Shown: piece by piece, positions 7,571 to 16,120 of the stretch
Numbering within the stretch: the stretch's first letter is position 1
Layout: the number at the start of each line of letters is the position of its first letter
Assembly: GCA_030560485.1 (NCBI GenBank)
Contig: JAKTTS010000237.1
Span: 1-23,023, forward strand
From: Ascoidea tarda (nom. inval.)
Lineage: Eukaryota > Ascomycota > Saccharomycetes > Ascoideales > Ascoideaceae
Length of the DNA stretch: 23,023 bases
Direction of reading: 5' to 3'
Notes under the pieces: model-generated
Seen by the model: only the letters and a program-made list of their open reading frames with translations
What the model was told of the DNA's origin: nothing
The model's database searches: none
Made by a program: the position numbers and the translations under genes

Positions 7571-8533
7571 ATGGACATCGAAGAAACACACCTCCACTGC
7601 CCTAATTGGACCGACGCCAACGAGGAGATCCTCACTGGACCCTTCAACTACCTCTATCACCACCCCGGAAAGGACTTCAGGAAGTTCATGGTCGAGTCCT
7701 TCAACAAGATCCTCAAGGTCTCCACCAACGACTTGCACAAGATTGAACAGGTCATCGACATTTTGCACTGCTCCTCGCTCTTGATTGATGACGTCGAGGA
7801 CGACGCCTTGCTACGAAGAGGCATTCCTGCTGCTCACACTGTCTACGGTGTTCCCATCACCATCAACTCCTCCAACTACATGTATTTCAAGGCCTTTGAG
7901 ATCTTGAAAACCCTCGCCAACCTCGATTCCTTGACTGTTTTCAACGAAGAAATGTTGAATCTCCACAGAGGTCAGGGCTTGGATCTCTACTGGAGAGAGA
8001 CCCTAACCTGTCCCACTGAACCTGAGTACTGTGAAATGGTAATGAACAAAACTGGCGGTTTGTTCAGATTGGCCATCAGACTAATGCTCTCGAATTCCTC
8101 ACCTGCAAAAGCCTACCCCATTGCTTCCTCTTTGCTCATCAAATTGATCAATCTCTTTGGAATAATATACCAGATCAAGGACGACTACCTCAACTTGCAA
8201 AGCGATAACTACGAAAACAACAAGGGCTTTTGTGAAGACATCTCTGAAGGCAAATTCTCCTTTATCATCATTCACGCCATTAGATTCAATTTAAACAATA
8301 AAGAAGTCATCAGCATTCTCAAACAGAAAACAAAGGATAAATCCCTTAAGATCTACATGCTAAACTATATGCAGAATGTGTCAAATTCTTTCAAATACTG
8401 CGAACAAACCTTATCCATCCTCACCAAAAAGGCCGAGTCTCTAATCAACCAAATCGAAAGCGAATTTCAAATCACAGATAAATCAATTACCTCAGATTTG
8501 TATCTAATTTTGAAAAAACTAGCTTCAATTTGA
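7571..8533 (+). CDS. BTS1: Geranylgeranyl diphosphate synthase (Bts1)
   Basis: A trans-prenyltransferase condensing farnesyl-PP with isopentenyl-PP to geranylgeranyl-PP, used to prenylate Rab/Rho GTPases. 320 residues against ~335 in yeast. Seen: substrate region PGKDFR, first Asp-rich motif in SSLLIDDVEDDALLRRG (DDVED at ~74-78), NYMYFKA, LHRGQGLDLYWRE, NKTGGLFRLA, and second Asp-rich motif YQIKDDYLN, where the final N is usual in eukaryotic GGPP synthases and separates it from FPP synthase (DDxxD). EGKFSF follows as expected. There are no CTG codons. Third-position GC is high at the 5' end (48 of the first 59 codons) and falls to under half at the 3' end. The frame is open upstream of the ATG into a Ser-rich repeat; the start at 7571 fits the family. 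Confidence 0.95.
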   Translation: MDIEETHLHCPNWTDANEEILTGPFNYLYHHPGKDFRKFMVESFNKILKVSTNDLHKIEQVIDILHCSSLLIDDVEDDALLRRGIPAAHTVYGVPITINSSNYMYFKAFEILKTLANLDSLTVFNEEMLNLHRGQGLDLYWRETLTCPTEPEYCEMVMNKTGGLFRLAIRLMLSNSSPAKAYPIASSLLIKLINLFGIIYQIKDDYLNLQSDNYENNKGFCEDISEGKFSFIIIHAIRFNLNNKEVISILKQKTKDKSLKIYMLNYMQNVSNSFKYCEQTLSILTKKAESLINQIESEFQITDKSITSDLYLILKKLASI

Positions 8534-9062
8534 TCTGCCTCCCAGCTAATTCTTTTACTCAACCTTTTTTTTCCCTACTCTGTATACCATATATATGCTC
8601 TTTTCTTTTTTTTTCTTTTCTTTTTTCTTTTTTCTTTTCTCTTCTTTTCTTTTTCTTCACTCTATTTTACCTTTGGGTGCTAATTATTGGTTTTGTATTT
8701 TATTCTCTCACAACTGTTTACTCATTTCTCATTACCCACTATTTATCTCTGCTATTACTTTTATTCACCTTAATCTACCTCTAACTTAATTGCAATAAAT
8801 AATATCATGTAATACTGCATTGTAAGATCAACATATCCCATCTAACTCCTTTCTCTTTAAACTTTCTCAAAACATATATACTCCATCCCAACTCTTTCAA
8901 AATTTTTTTTTTTACTCATGTTCCATCCCAACTTCTTTTCCATTCATTCCTCTTCTTCTTTGTCTACCACTTTCTACCATTTATTGTGTATTATAATCAC
9001 TGCGTATTTGTCCATTTCCTCACTAATCCGCTAGTTCACTTTTATTCAGCACATCCCAAAAG
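8534..9062. promoter_or_regulatory. Pyrimidine-rich upstream region of zinc-cluster gene 1
   Basis: 529 bp between tandem genes, strongly biased to T and C on the plus strand, with a near-continuous T/C tract at about 8565-8670 and C/T-rich sequence almost to the ATG. Open frames across it translate to Phe/Leu/Ser low complexity and are not genes. Such tracts often act as nucleosome-poor promoter DNA; that role here is inferred. Confidence 0.5.
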
Positions 9063-12029
9063 ATGTCCAATAATAAAAATCAAGATCAAACTCAAGACCA
9101 AAATCAAAATGAAATTAATTCTGACCAGAACACTTCCTACTACAATAACTACTTTTCAAACGTTCAGCAAAACCAGTTCCAGACCTACAATAACCTCTTC
9201 TACCAAAACCAATACTTCTTTGACAACCAAACTCCCTCTGACTTTCAACAAATATCATCAGATTTTAACCAATCCTCGTCAGAATACCAACAGCTCCACA
9301 GCAATTTGAATCCCAACAACAACCTATCCTCGCCACAGAATTTAATTGCCCATAAACCACCATCTGATTCAAACGATTCAATAATATCTCCTCCGCAATA
9401 CTCAAATTTTACTAAAAATTTTCAAATTAAAGATAGCTCTAATAATGAAAATCCCAATAATGACAATCTCAATAACGACAATCCGAAAAACTCCCAACTA
9501 ATCTCTTCTCCTTCAAATTCAATCAAAAAAAAAAAAAAAACAATCAGAAAAAGATCATCCACTGCTTGCCAAACTTGCAGATTAAAAAAAATCAAATGCG
9601 ATAACGAAAAACCTCAATGTGGCTCTTGCAAAAAATTAGCTGATAAAGGGTTCAAAATTACCTGTATATATAATGATAGTGACATGACTAAAAACTACTC
9701 TACTTTCGACCATGCAACTTTGAATATTTTAACTAAAATTCAAAAAATAGTTGACATCTATAAAGAAAATGAAAAAATAAACAAAAATATTCTTCAAAGT
9801 AATGAATTAATTTTAGACACCTTTGGTGGTTTGAAAAATCTAAACGCTTTAGAGAAATTATTGAAATTCTTAAATGATTTGCAAAATTTAGACTTACCAC
9901 AGCCTGAAGATCAACTAAAAATAAATCTTCCAAATAACAACAATAGAAACAATAGTAACAAAACATTTATTGAACCTCGCAACGAAATTGAAATTGGAAA
10001 TGAAGTTTCAACTAAAAATTCTTTCATGTCTTTTAACTGGGACTCGAGCCCAGAAAAATTATTAAACTGGCCAATTATTTATAATAATTTTAACATTTAC
10101 AATTTTAATTTATTAAATTTTTTATTAAAAGAGTCAAAAGAAAAAAAACCAGAATATATTATAAATTTTAATAGAGATTTTTCCTTCATGACTAATCAAA
10201 ATAATTCTATTGAAGAAACTTCTACAACTGAAAATTTCAAGAAAACTGAAAATTCAAATGACCTCTTTATTTTAAAAGAAAATTTGCCAAATCTAATCTT
10301 TCATAATTTCAACAAAATACTAAATTTAGAACCCATTTTCTTCAAATATCTTAAATTTTGGGTAACGCAGTTTTTAAAAAATGTCCACTCAAAGAACCCC
10401 TTCTTGAATAGTTCAAAACTAATCAACAGCTGTAACTATTTACTAAAAAATTATTTGGACTTTATAAACAAATATAATCCTAAAACTTATGATCATTTTT
10501 TAGATGAAATACCGAGATCGAAAAATGAAAGCAAGATTTTTAACATCAACTACAAAACTGAACTTCCTATATTGGCAGAAAAATATAGATGTTCCACAAG
10601 TTTTCTTCTTGTCAACCATAATTACTGTTATGGCAATTCAAGTTCAAATGCCATCTATATAAACCACATTGCAAAATCTAATTCTGACTATAACAAGAGA
10701 AACTATTACTCATTGCCAGTTTTGATGATGTGCTGCTCTCTAGCTTTATTATCAATAGGTGTGGATTCTGATGTTTATAACTACACAAGATTTGTATCTT
10801 CTTTAATTGAAAGAGATTATCATGGAAGGTTGGAGTTGAGTTATCAACTATTTCAATTAGCTCAACAGTTTCAAACACTACTGAACAACAATTTAAATTC
10901 AAATCAGTTTCAAAATTCAACACAAAAAACCGAAAGTTTCATTGAAAGTTTAGGTGCAGGCTATGATTACAACCTATATTCCAACATTGAGTTCAATATA
11001 CTATCTGGAATGCATAAATTATACATAATGAAACCATTAGATGCCTGGAAGTTTTTTCTGAGAGCAAGTGAAACATTAATTGAAATCTTGGAATTTGAAA
11101 AAAATAATGAAAAATTCAAGAAAAAGGTTTTGTTGGAATTATTTCAAGGCAACTTTATTGATAACGAAAATTTCAACAAAATAACTCATAAAATTCAAAT
11201 GGATAACCAGCAAAATCAAATTTTAAAAGAAAGATTATATTGGTCTTGCATAATGAATGAATGCGAATTTAGAACAGCGTTATCACCCTTTGTCGCAACA
11301 TCCGGTATTGTGAACTTTCAGTTTTCAACAGATTACTACAATTTAATACAAAAAAGTGAAAAAAGTATAAGTTTAGACTTGAATTACAATGAAGAAAATG
11401 ATTGGATCACATATGTAATTGATATTCACTATAGAAATATTGAAAATAAGATTTTAGAAGAATTTAATAATAATGACAAGTTCAGTCTAGAACAGTTCAT
11501 TTTCAAAATCAAAAATTATCGATTAGAATTGAGTTCTACAAAACTAAAAATCAAGTTTAAGCATACTTTTCAATTGCAATCAAATAAAAAAATTGAATTC
11601 AGGCGTCATTTGATTAACCTTTATCTCTACCAACCTATCTTGTATCATTTAGCTGCCAATGAGAAATTTTTGCAAAGAAATGACTTTAAGAGTTTTGAAG
11701 ATATCCCATTTAAAGAAGATATTTTTGTTTTCATAAAAGATCTAGTTGACTCTATTTTCAACATTTATGATTTGAAGATAAATACATCGAGGCATCAAGA
11801 ATCCTGGTACATGAATAGATATTTATTTTTATCATCAATTGAAATACTTATTATTTTTAAAATGTTCGGGGAATTCTTTTTCCAAAAACAAAAACTTGTT
11901 GAATTTATTGTCAATTGTATTAAAATTTTTAACTACTGGAAAGATGAGTGTCAGGAGTTTGAAAGTTATCATGATTTGGTGGAAGGTATTTTTACTAAAT
12001 TTGAGCTGGAATTTTCTAATAAAATCTAA
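9063..12029 (+). CDS. Zn2Cys6 transcription factor with Q/N-rich head (paralogue 1)
   Basis: A 988-residue fungal zinc-cluster regulator, presumably nuclear and DNA-binding. The first ~130 residues are extremely rich in Gln, Asn, Tyr and Ser, like a prion-like or activation domain. A lysine-rich patch precedes the binuclear cluster C-x2-C-x6-C-x5-C-x2-C-x11-C (residues 169-201; ACQTCRLKKIKCD, CGSC). A probable helical linker follows (about 215-275). The C-terminal two-thirds match the fungal regulator homology region: LLNWPIIYNN, LEPIFFKYLKFWV, NPFLNSSKL, PVLMMCCSLALL, MKPLDAWKFFLRAS, LYWSCIMNECEF, then SWYMNRY and YWKDEC. These blocks recur in the same order in the factor at 17856-21716, so the two are paralogues. 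I cannot assign a target or a named orthologue. Very few CTG codons; two were noted, in KFFLRAS and near the C-terminus (FELEFS). Confidence 0.9.
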   Translation: MSNNKNQDQTQDQNQNEINSDQNTSYYNNYFSNVQQNQFQTYNNLFYQNQYFFDNQTPSDFQQISSDFNQSSSEYQQLHSNLNPNNNLSSPQNLIAHKPPSDSNDSIISPPQYSNFTKNFQIKDSSNNENPNNDNLNNDNPKNSQLISSPSNSIKKKKKTIRKRSSTACQTCRLKKIKCDNEKPQCGSCKKLADKGFKITCIYNDSDMTKNYSTFDHATLNILTKIQKIVDIYKENEKINKNILQSNELILDTFGGLKNLNALEKLLKFLNDLQNLDLPQPEDQLKINLPNNNNRNNSNKTFIEPRNEIEIGNEVSTKNSFMSFNWDSSPEKLLNWPIIYNNFNIYNFNLLNFLLKESKEKKPEYIINFNRDFSFMTNQNNSIEETSTTENFKKTENSNDLFILKENLPNLIFHNFNKILNLEPIFFKYLKFWVTQFLKNVHSKNPFLNSSKLINSCNYLLKNYLDFINKYNPKTYDHFLDEIPRSKNESKIFNINYKTELPILAEKYRCSTSFLLVNHNYCYGNSSSNAIYINHIAKSNSDYNKRNYYSLPVLMMCCSLALLSIGVDSDVYNYTRFVSSLIERDYHGRLELSYQLFQLAQQFQTLLNNNLNSNQFQNSTQKTESFIESLGAGYDYNLYSNIEFNILSGMHKLYIMKPLDAWKFFLRASETLIEILEFEKNNEKFKKKVLLELFQGNFIDNENFNKITHKIQMDNQQNQILKERLYWSCIMNECEFRTALSPFVATSGIVNFQFSTDYYNLIQKSEKSISLDLNYNEENDWITYVIDIHYRNIENKILEEFNNNDKFSLEQFIFKIKNYRLELSSTKLKIKFKHTFQLQSNKKIEFRRHLINLYLYQPILYHLAANEKFLQRNDFKSFEDIPFKEDIFVFIKDLVDSIFNIYDLKINTSRHQESWYMNRYLFLSSIEILIIFKMFGEFFFQKQKLVEFIVNCIKIFNYWKDECQEFESYHDLVEGIFTKFELEFSNKI

Positions 12030-12573
12030 AAATTTTACCTCAATATATCAAGTCTATTGATTGTTATTTTGTCGCAATAAAAGTAATGTATTAAAGTGAA
12101 AAGAAATATTTTGGAAATACTAGGTACTATTAGGTAATTATTTATTAATATATCATTTTCTTTCAAGATATGATTATAAGTAGAAAATGTGTTAATTAAA
12201 GTAGGTTTTTAAGAAAGGATAATAAAAAAAAACAAATAACATTAGAATATTTTAAAGCTTTTTATTAATTTTTTTTAAAAAAAAGAAAGAAAGAACGTGA
12301 AAGTAGACAAGGGAAATGACATAAAAAATTATTAAAGTTAGATAGTCATCAATAATGAATACTATCAAAAATTTAAAAAAGTTGAATTAATAATGATTTG
12401 CAGTATGATAATACTTGGATGTTTTGAAGCAAATGAATTTTGATTATAATAAAAACGAATGGAATGCAATGAGATAACTGGAAAACAAAAGAATCAGTAA
12501 TTAAAAATATCAAGCAAGTGAGATGATATTTTATATCTTTGAATTAATGTGATTTGGTAAAATATTAGAAGAA
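12030..12573. other. Convergent intergenic region
   Basis: 544 bp between the 3' ends of the zinc-cluster gene and the C2H2 gene. Very AT-rich, with A-runs and T-runs (about 12225-12295). No open frame, RNA gene or repeat of note was seen. Confidence 0.5.
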
Positions 12574-14244
12574 CTATTCAGCGTTGTTATCAGAAAAATC
12601 AGTACTTGTTGATTGGTCACTGATTGAACTTCTGGTAAAAGAACTGGGGATGCTCATAACATTGCATTTTGAATACTTTTTCAAGAGCTCAATTTTTTTT
12701 GCTTCCTCTTTTTTTTTTTCCAACTCTTTTCTAATTTTCTTATTGTATCTGCTGTTTTGATTTTTGTGACAGAGATTGATGTGTCTAGTTAATGAATCTT
12801 TTCTTCCTAATGTGTTTTTGCAAATTGGACAAATATTTACTTTTTTCTTTTTGATGGTAGCATGACTCAAGGCAATTTGTATATCCTTTTGTTCCAATTC
12901 TTGAAGGCTTTCGGTATTGTTTGCATTTGGAAGCTTATAACCATGGCTCTCTGCATGTCTTCTGAGGTCTGCTCTTCTTGGTAATCCAATAAATCGATAT
13001 GGACAAGTTGCTTCTGGACATTTATGTAGTCTTTCAATGCCAAACTCATCAAGGTGTTTTGCAAAATCAGCCTGTGTCAAAAAAGAAAGATCACAATGAG
13101 TACACTTATAAGCACCTTTTTTGATTTTGAACTTGTTGGCTAAATCCCAGATTTTTGGATGTTCTCTCATTAGTTGGACGATTGTTTTCTTTTTTGTTGG
13201 GGGTTTTTGATTTACGTCAGTGATGTGTAATTTGGAAGTAGTTGGAAGAACATTTTTTCGATATTGAAATGACATTGGATAGAATTGATCAGCTGTGTAT
13301 GTGCTATTTGATGGTATCAGTGCTTGACACATTGTAAAACTTCCAGTCAGATTCGATGATCGATGATTGATATTGTCATTGGAAATTAAAGGAGAGGTTG
13401 AGTTAAAAGGTGTATTATAGAAAGTGTTTGATTTTGAATTGAAAGGTGCATTATCGAAAGTGCTTGGGATTGGGTTCAAGGATGTATTGTTAAAATTGTT
13501 TGAGTTTGCAATAATATCTTCAGTGTTTTGGTATGTTCTCATAACTTGGGTAGGAGAATAAGCCATTTGAAATGAGTCATTATTGATTGCTGATTCAGGA
13601 TCATTGCTTGAGCTGACACTGTTTGTTTGAGGAATTTGAGGAATTTGAGGAATAGAATTATTGAAATTTAACTGGTAATTGTTAAGAGCTTTCATGTTGT
13701 CCATCAGTGTAATGTTGATATTACTATTTAAGTTATTCATTATGAAATTATCATGAATGATATTATCAGAGAACGAATTGAAACTGGGCTGACTTTTAGA
13801 CAAATACTGATAAATATTATTAGATAGATTTGAATTCAAAATTGCATTTGTTCTCAAATTATCTAAGGGAGTTATTGGAGAGAAAGTGTTGTTTCTCAGA
13901 TCTTCTTGACCGGAAATAGGAGAAAAGATGTTACTGCTTATGCCATAACTTAATGGAGTGGATGCATTGCTAGACGATGCAGGAGATTCTATGAATGAAG
14001 CTGGTGAAATCCAGTCTGATGTGAAAGACAGAATAAGGTTATTTGAGAAATTTGGATTCAAATAGTTTTGTTGGGGATAGTTCGTGATATCGAGGTTGTT
14101 TTCATTAAAGCTCAAGCTTTGTTGTGAATTGTTGAAATTTTGCAAATTTAATAATGCTGCTTCATCATTTATTAACAAATCCTCAATCAGATAATTATTA
14201 TCTAGTTTATTTTCATTTACGAAATTTTCATTCATTATGTTCAT
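12574..14244 (-). CDS. C2H2 zinc-finger transcription factor
   Basis: A 556-residue protein with a long Asn/Ser-rich N-terminal region (about 1-340, including SP/TP sites such as PLSYG, FSPIS and FSPITP) and a C-terminal zinc-finger block at about 379-493. Finger A begins YKCTHCDLSF (Cys381) with an unusual long spacing after its first His. Finger B is CPEATC with 15 residues before H-x3-H and the segment GLPRRADLRRH. Finger C is CPICKN-x9-RH-x4-H with GRKDSLTRH, separated from B by a ~45-residue linker. A basic helical tail (KIRKELEKKKEEAKKIELLKK) and Ser/Thr-rich end follow. A second in-frame ATG lies three codons in. The layout indicates a sequence-specific regulator; I do not recognise the orthologue. 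Six CTG codons were counted, all in the disordered N-terminal half and none in the fingers, fitting a codon avoided at conserved sites. Confidence 0.85.
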   Translation of the reverse strand: MNIMNENFVNENKLDNNYLIEDLLINDEAALLNLQNFNNSQQSLSFNENNLDITNYPQQNYLNPNFSNNLILSFTSDWISPASFIESPASSSNASTPLSYGISSNIFSPISGQEDLRNNTFSPITPLDNLRTNAILNSNLSNNIYQYLSKSQPSFNSFSDNIIHDNFIMNNLNSNINITLMDNMKALNNYQLNFNNSIPQIPQIPQTNSVSSSNDPESAINNDSFQMAYSPTQVMRTYQNTEDIIANSNNFNNTSLNPIPSTFDNAPFNSKSNTFYNTPFNSTSPLISNDNINHRSSNLTGSFTMCQALIPSNSTYTADQFYPMSFQYRKNVLPTTSKLHITDVNQKPPTKKKTIVQLMREHPKIWDLANKFKIKKGAYKCTHCDLSFLTQADFAKHLDEFGIERLHKCPEATCPYRFIGLPRRADLRRHAESHGYKLPNANNTESLQELEQKDIQIALSHATIKKKKVNICPICKNTLGRKDSLTRHINLCHKNQNSRYNKKIRKELEKKKEEAKKIELLKKYSKCNVMSIPSSFTRSSISDQSTSTDFSDNNAE

Positions 14245-15807
14245 TATGAATTTTTAGTTACTATAAATAAGCTTGGGGTTTTTTTGCTAAAGAAGAGTAA
14301 ATGGTGTTAAAATAAAATATATATCACAGTTTTTGAAATGAGATAGTTTTTTCTTTTAGCTGTGAAGAAAATGACAAATTTATATAAAAAATCTACTACT
14401 TATTAATAAGGAAAATAAAAACATGTACATAGTATATAGGGAAAACAAGTTTAAAAAGATAAGAAAAATCTTTCAAAGTTGAAACATGAAAGCTGTATCA
14501 GAAAATTAAAACACATTCACTAAAAAGAAAGAACTTGAGGGTAGAGTTAAAATAGGGTTTTATAATGTTTAGCAGATGAGATTAACAAAAAAGAAAATCA
14601 AAGGAAAAATTATAAATTCATGCACTGGTAAGTTTCAAGAGTGTAAAGTAAACATACTAAAAGTGAGCTGAAGCAAAAAATTTGTTTTAAAATCACAAAA
14701 TTCGAAACTTGATTAGCAAAAGTCAACATTTATAGAAACTACAAGAATACATCAACCAAACCAGTAAATTACGAATTCTATTTTAACTAAAGTGAATACT
14801 GAGTAATCTAGTTGAATTTTTCAAATTGAAAAAAACAATATCGAAACTTGGGAAGATCTTTATAGCTCTCGATTAAAGACCTGTGCATTGGAAATAGGCA
14901 GGTGATATTAGTGGTTAAATAAGTGATAAGGTTTTGAATTTAAATAGTTATTTAATTTGTAGTTCTGTTTTTCTTTTTTTTTATTGGTTTCAGTTTTTTT
15001 TGTTTTTTTCTAGATATACTGCAAAGCAATTTACTTTTTTCAAGCAAACGTGCTATTCATTTTCTTTTTTCAATTACTGCTATAGATTCATTTTACCATG
15101 CTTATAGTTGTTTCTTTTGGAAGATCTTTTCTTTTCTTTTCATTCCATTCATTTACTCCTTCTTTGTTTTATTTTGCTTTTTAATTTTCGCGAGTTAGTT
15201 TTGAGCAAAATTGAAAAGAAAAGCATCCAAACTTCCTGCAAATACTAATTAATTTTGTTTTATTTATACCAATTGATTGGCAAACAATCTGAACAAAAAA
15301 TAAATATTATCAAGTGTTAGTGTGTTAAATTGAATATGCTATTGTGTTTGATAATTTCGTATTCATCTGATTAGGAGAGTCAATTTAATAAGGCAAATGT
15401 GTTGACATAGTTAGGAAACACCATACTTCGTCTGAAAACGGCAAATACAGGATCCCATCATGGCAAATTTTCAGTTTGAGATTGCAAAAATTCGAAACTC
15501 TGTCCAATGACTGCTTTTAATCTACTTCTCAGTGTAGAATAAACGCTTTTTAAACTTTTCCCACACGTTTTAAACGCTCGATTTGTTTGATGCTAAAACC
15601 AACGAGCCCAAAGTAATCCAGAAACAATTTGCTGAGAAACGTCTGTATCTCCACTTGAATAATCAATCAACTGGACAACATTTCTGATACTTTCTTGAAG
15701 ATACGGGATTCTAAAAATAAACTGGAGCTGCCGCTGGTGTCAGCCAGCTGAGATCTGTCAGTTTCAGTTTCGCGAAGGTTGTCAAGTTCTTTGTCAGAAC
15801 AAAGACA

Positions 15808-15842
15808 CAGAAAAAACAGCTTCCACAACAGAAAAAACAGCT
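15808..15842 (+). repeat. 14-bp direct repeat in CYS4 upstream region
   Basis: CAGAAAAAACAGCT occurs twice with 7 bp between copies, a 21-bp period or two helical turns. This spacing would place two bound proteins on the same DNA face; no factor is assigned. Confidence 0.6.
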
Positions 15843-15989
15843 ACTCGTTTTCCCGAACAAGGGTAGCCAATCAGCTTCCAGCAATATACCAAGGCCCAGG
15901 CCCACTCTGGTGGATTGTATCCGTGAAGCTGGATCATGCATGTTAATACGCTAAAAACACATGCTATTGCATCAAAGTGGAACATCATT

Positions 15990-15997
15990 TCACGTGA
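15990..15997 (+). promoter_or_regulatory. Cbf1-type site TCACGTGA upstream of CYS4
   Basis: A perfect palindromic TCACGTGA lies 123 bp before the CYS4 ATG. In yeasts this octamer is the preferred Cbf1 site and recruits the Met4 activator at sulfur-amino-acid genes. A CTGTGG (16030-16035), the core of the Met31/Met32 site, lies 32 bp downstream, as at several MET promoters, but its flanks do not match the full consensus. Confidence 0.6.
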
Positions 15998-16044
15998 AAA
16001 CAAGAAAGTGTGAAAACAAATTTTGTGTTCTGTGGGGAGCTTCA

Positions 16045-16052
16045 TATATAAT
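16045..16052 (+). promoter_or_regulatory. TATA box of CYS4
   Basis: TATATAAT is 68 bp before the ATG and 47 bp after the TCACGTGA site, a plausible core promoter arrangement for a regulated yeast gene. Confidence 0.5.
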
Positions 16053-16120
16053 TTGGATATTTGTGAGAAATCTGAAATACAGGGCCTTTTCTGGAGTTAT
16101 ACTGTTCAACTGCTTTCAAC

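Larger units (their letters stand above)
14245..16120. promoter_or_regulatory. Long divergent intergenic region between C2H2 gene and CYS4
   Basis: 1,876 bp without a credible gene; short frames on the minus strand (15711-16045) show no family features. It is AT-rich up to about 15400, with T-rich tracts near 14960-15190, then more balanced. Notable pieces: two TTTCGCG elements (15186-15192 and 15768-15774, matching the SCB-type CGCGAAA on the other strand), a 14-bp direct repeat CAGAAAAAACAGCT (15808-15821 and 15829-15842), and a Cbf1-type site and TATA box near CYS4. Its length is large for yeast and suggests complex control or an unannotated non-coding transcript. Confidence 0.45.

Noticed and set aside
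8530-8789. Two overlapping Phe/Leu-rich frames after BTS1
   Set aside because: Both translate a T/C tract in different frames, with no conserved features or start context; promoter DNA is a better reading.
15540-15700. Possible box C/D snoRNA
   Set aside because: Partial C-box (TGATGC) and CTGA strings occur, but no closing stem and no proper box C were found.
15711-16045. Small minus-strand frames upstream of CYS4
   Set aside because: Short, overlapping in different frames, no recognisable family, and they cover the Cbf1-type site and CYS4 core promoter.
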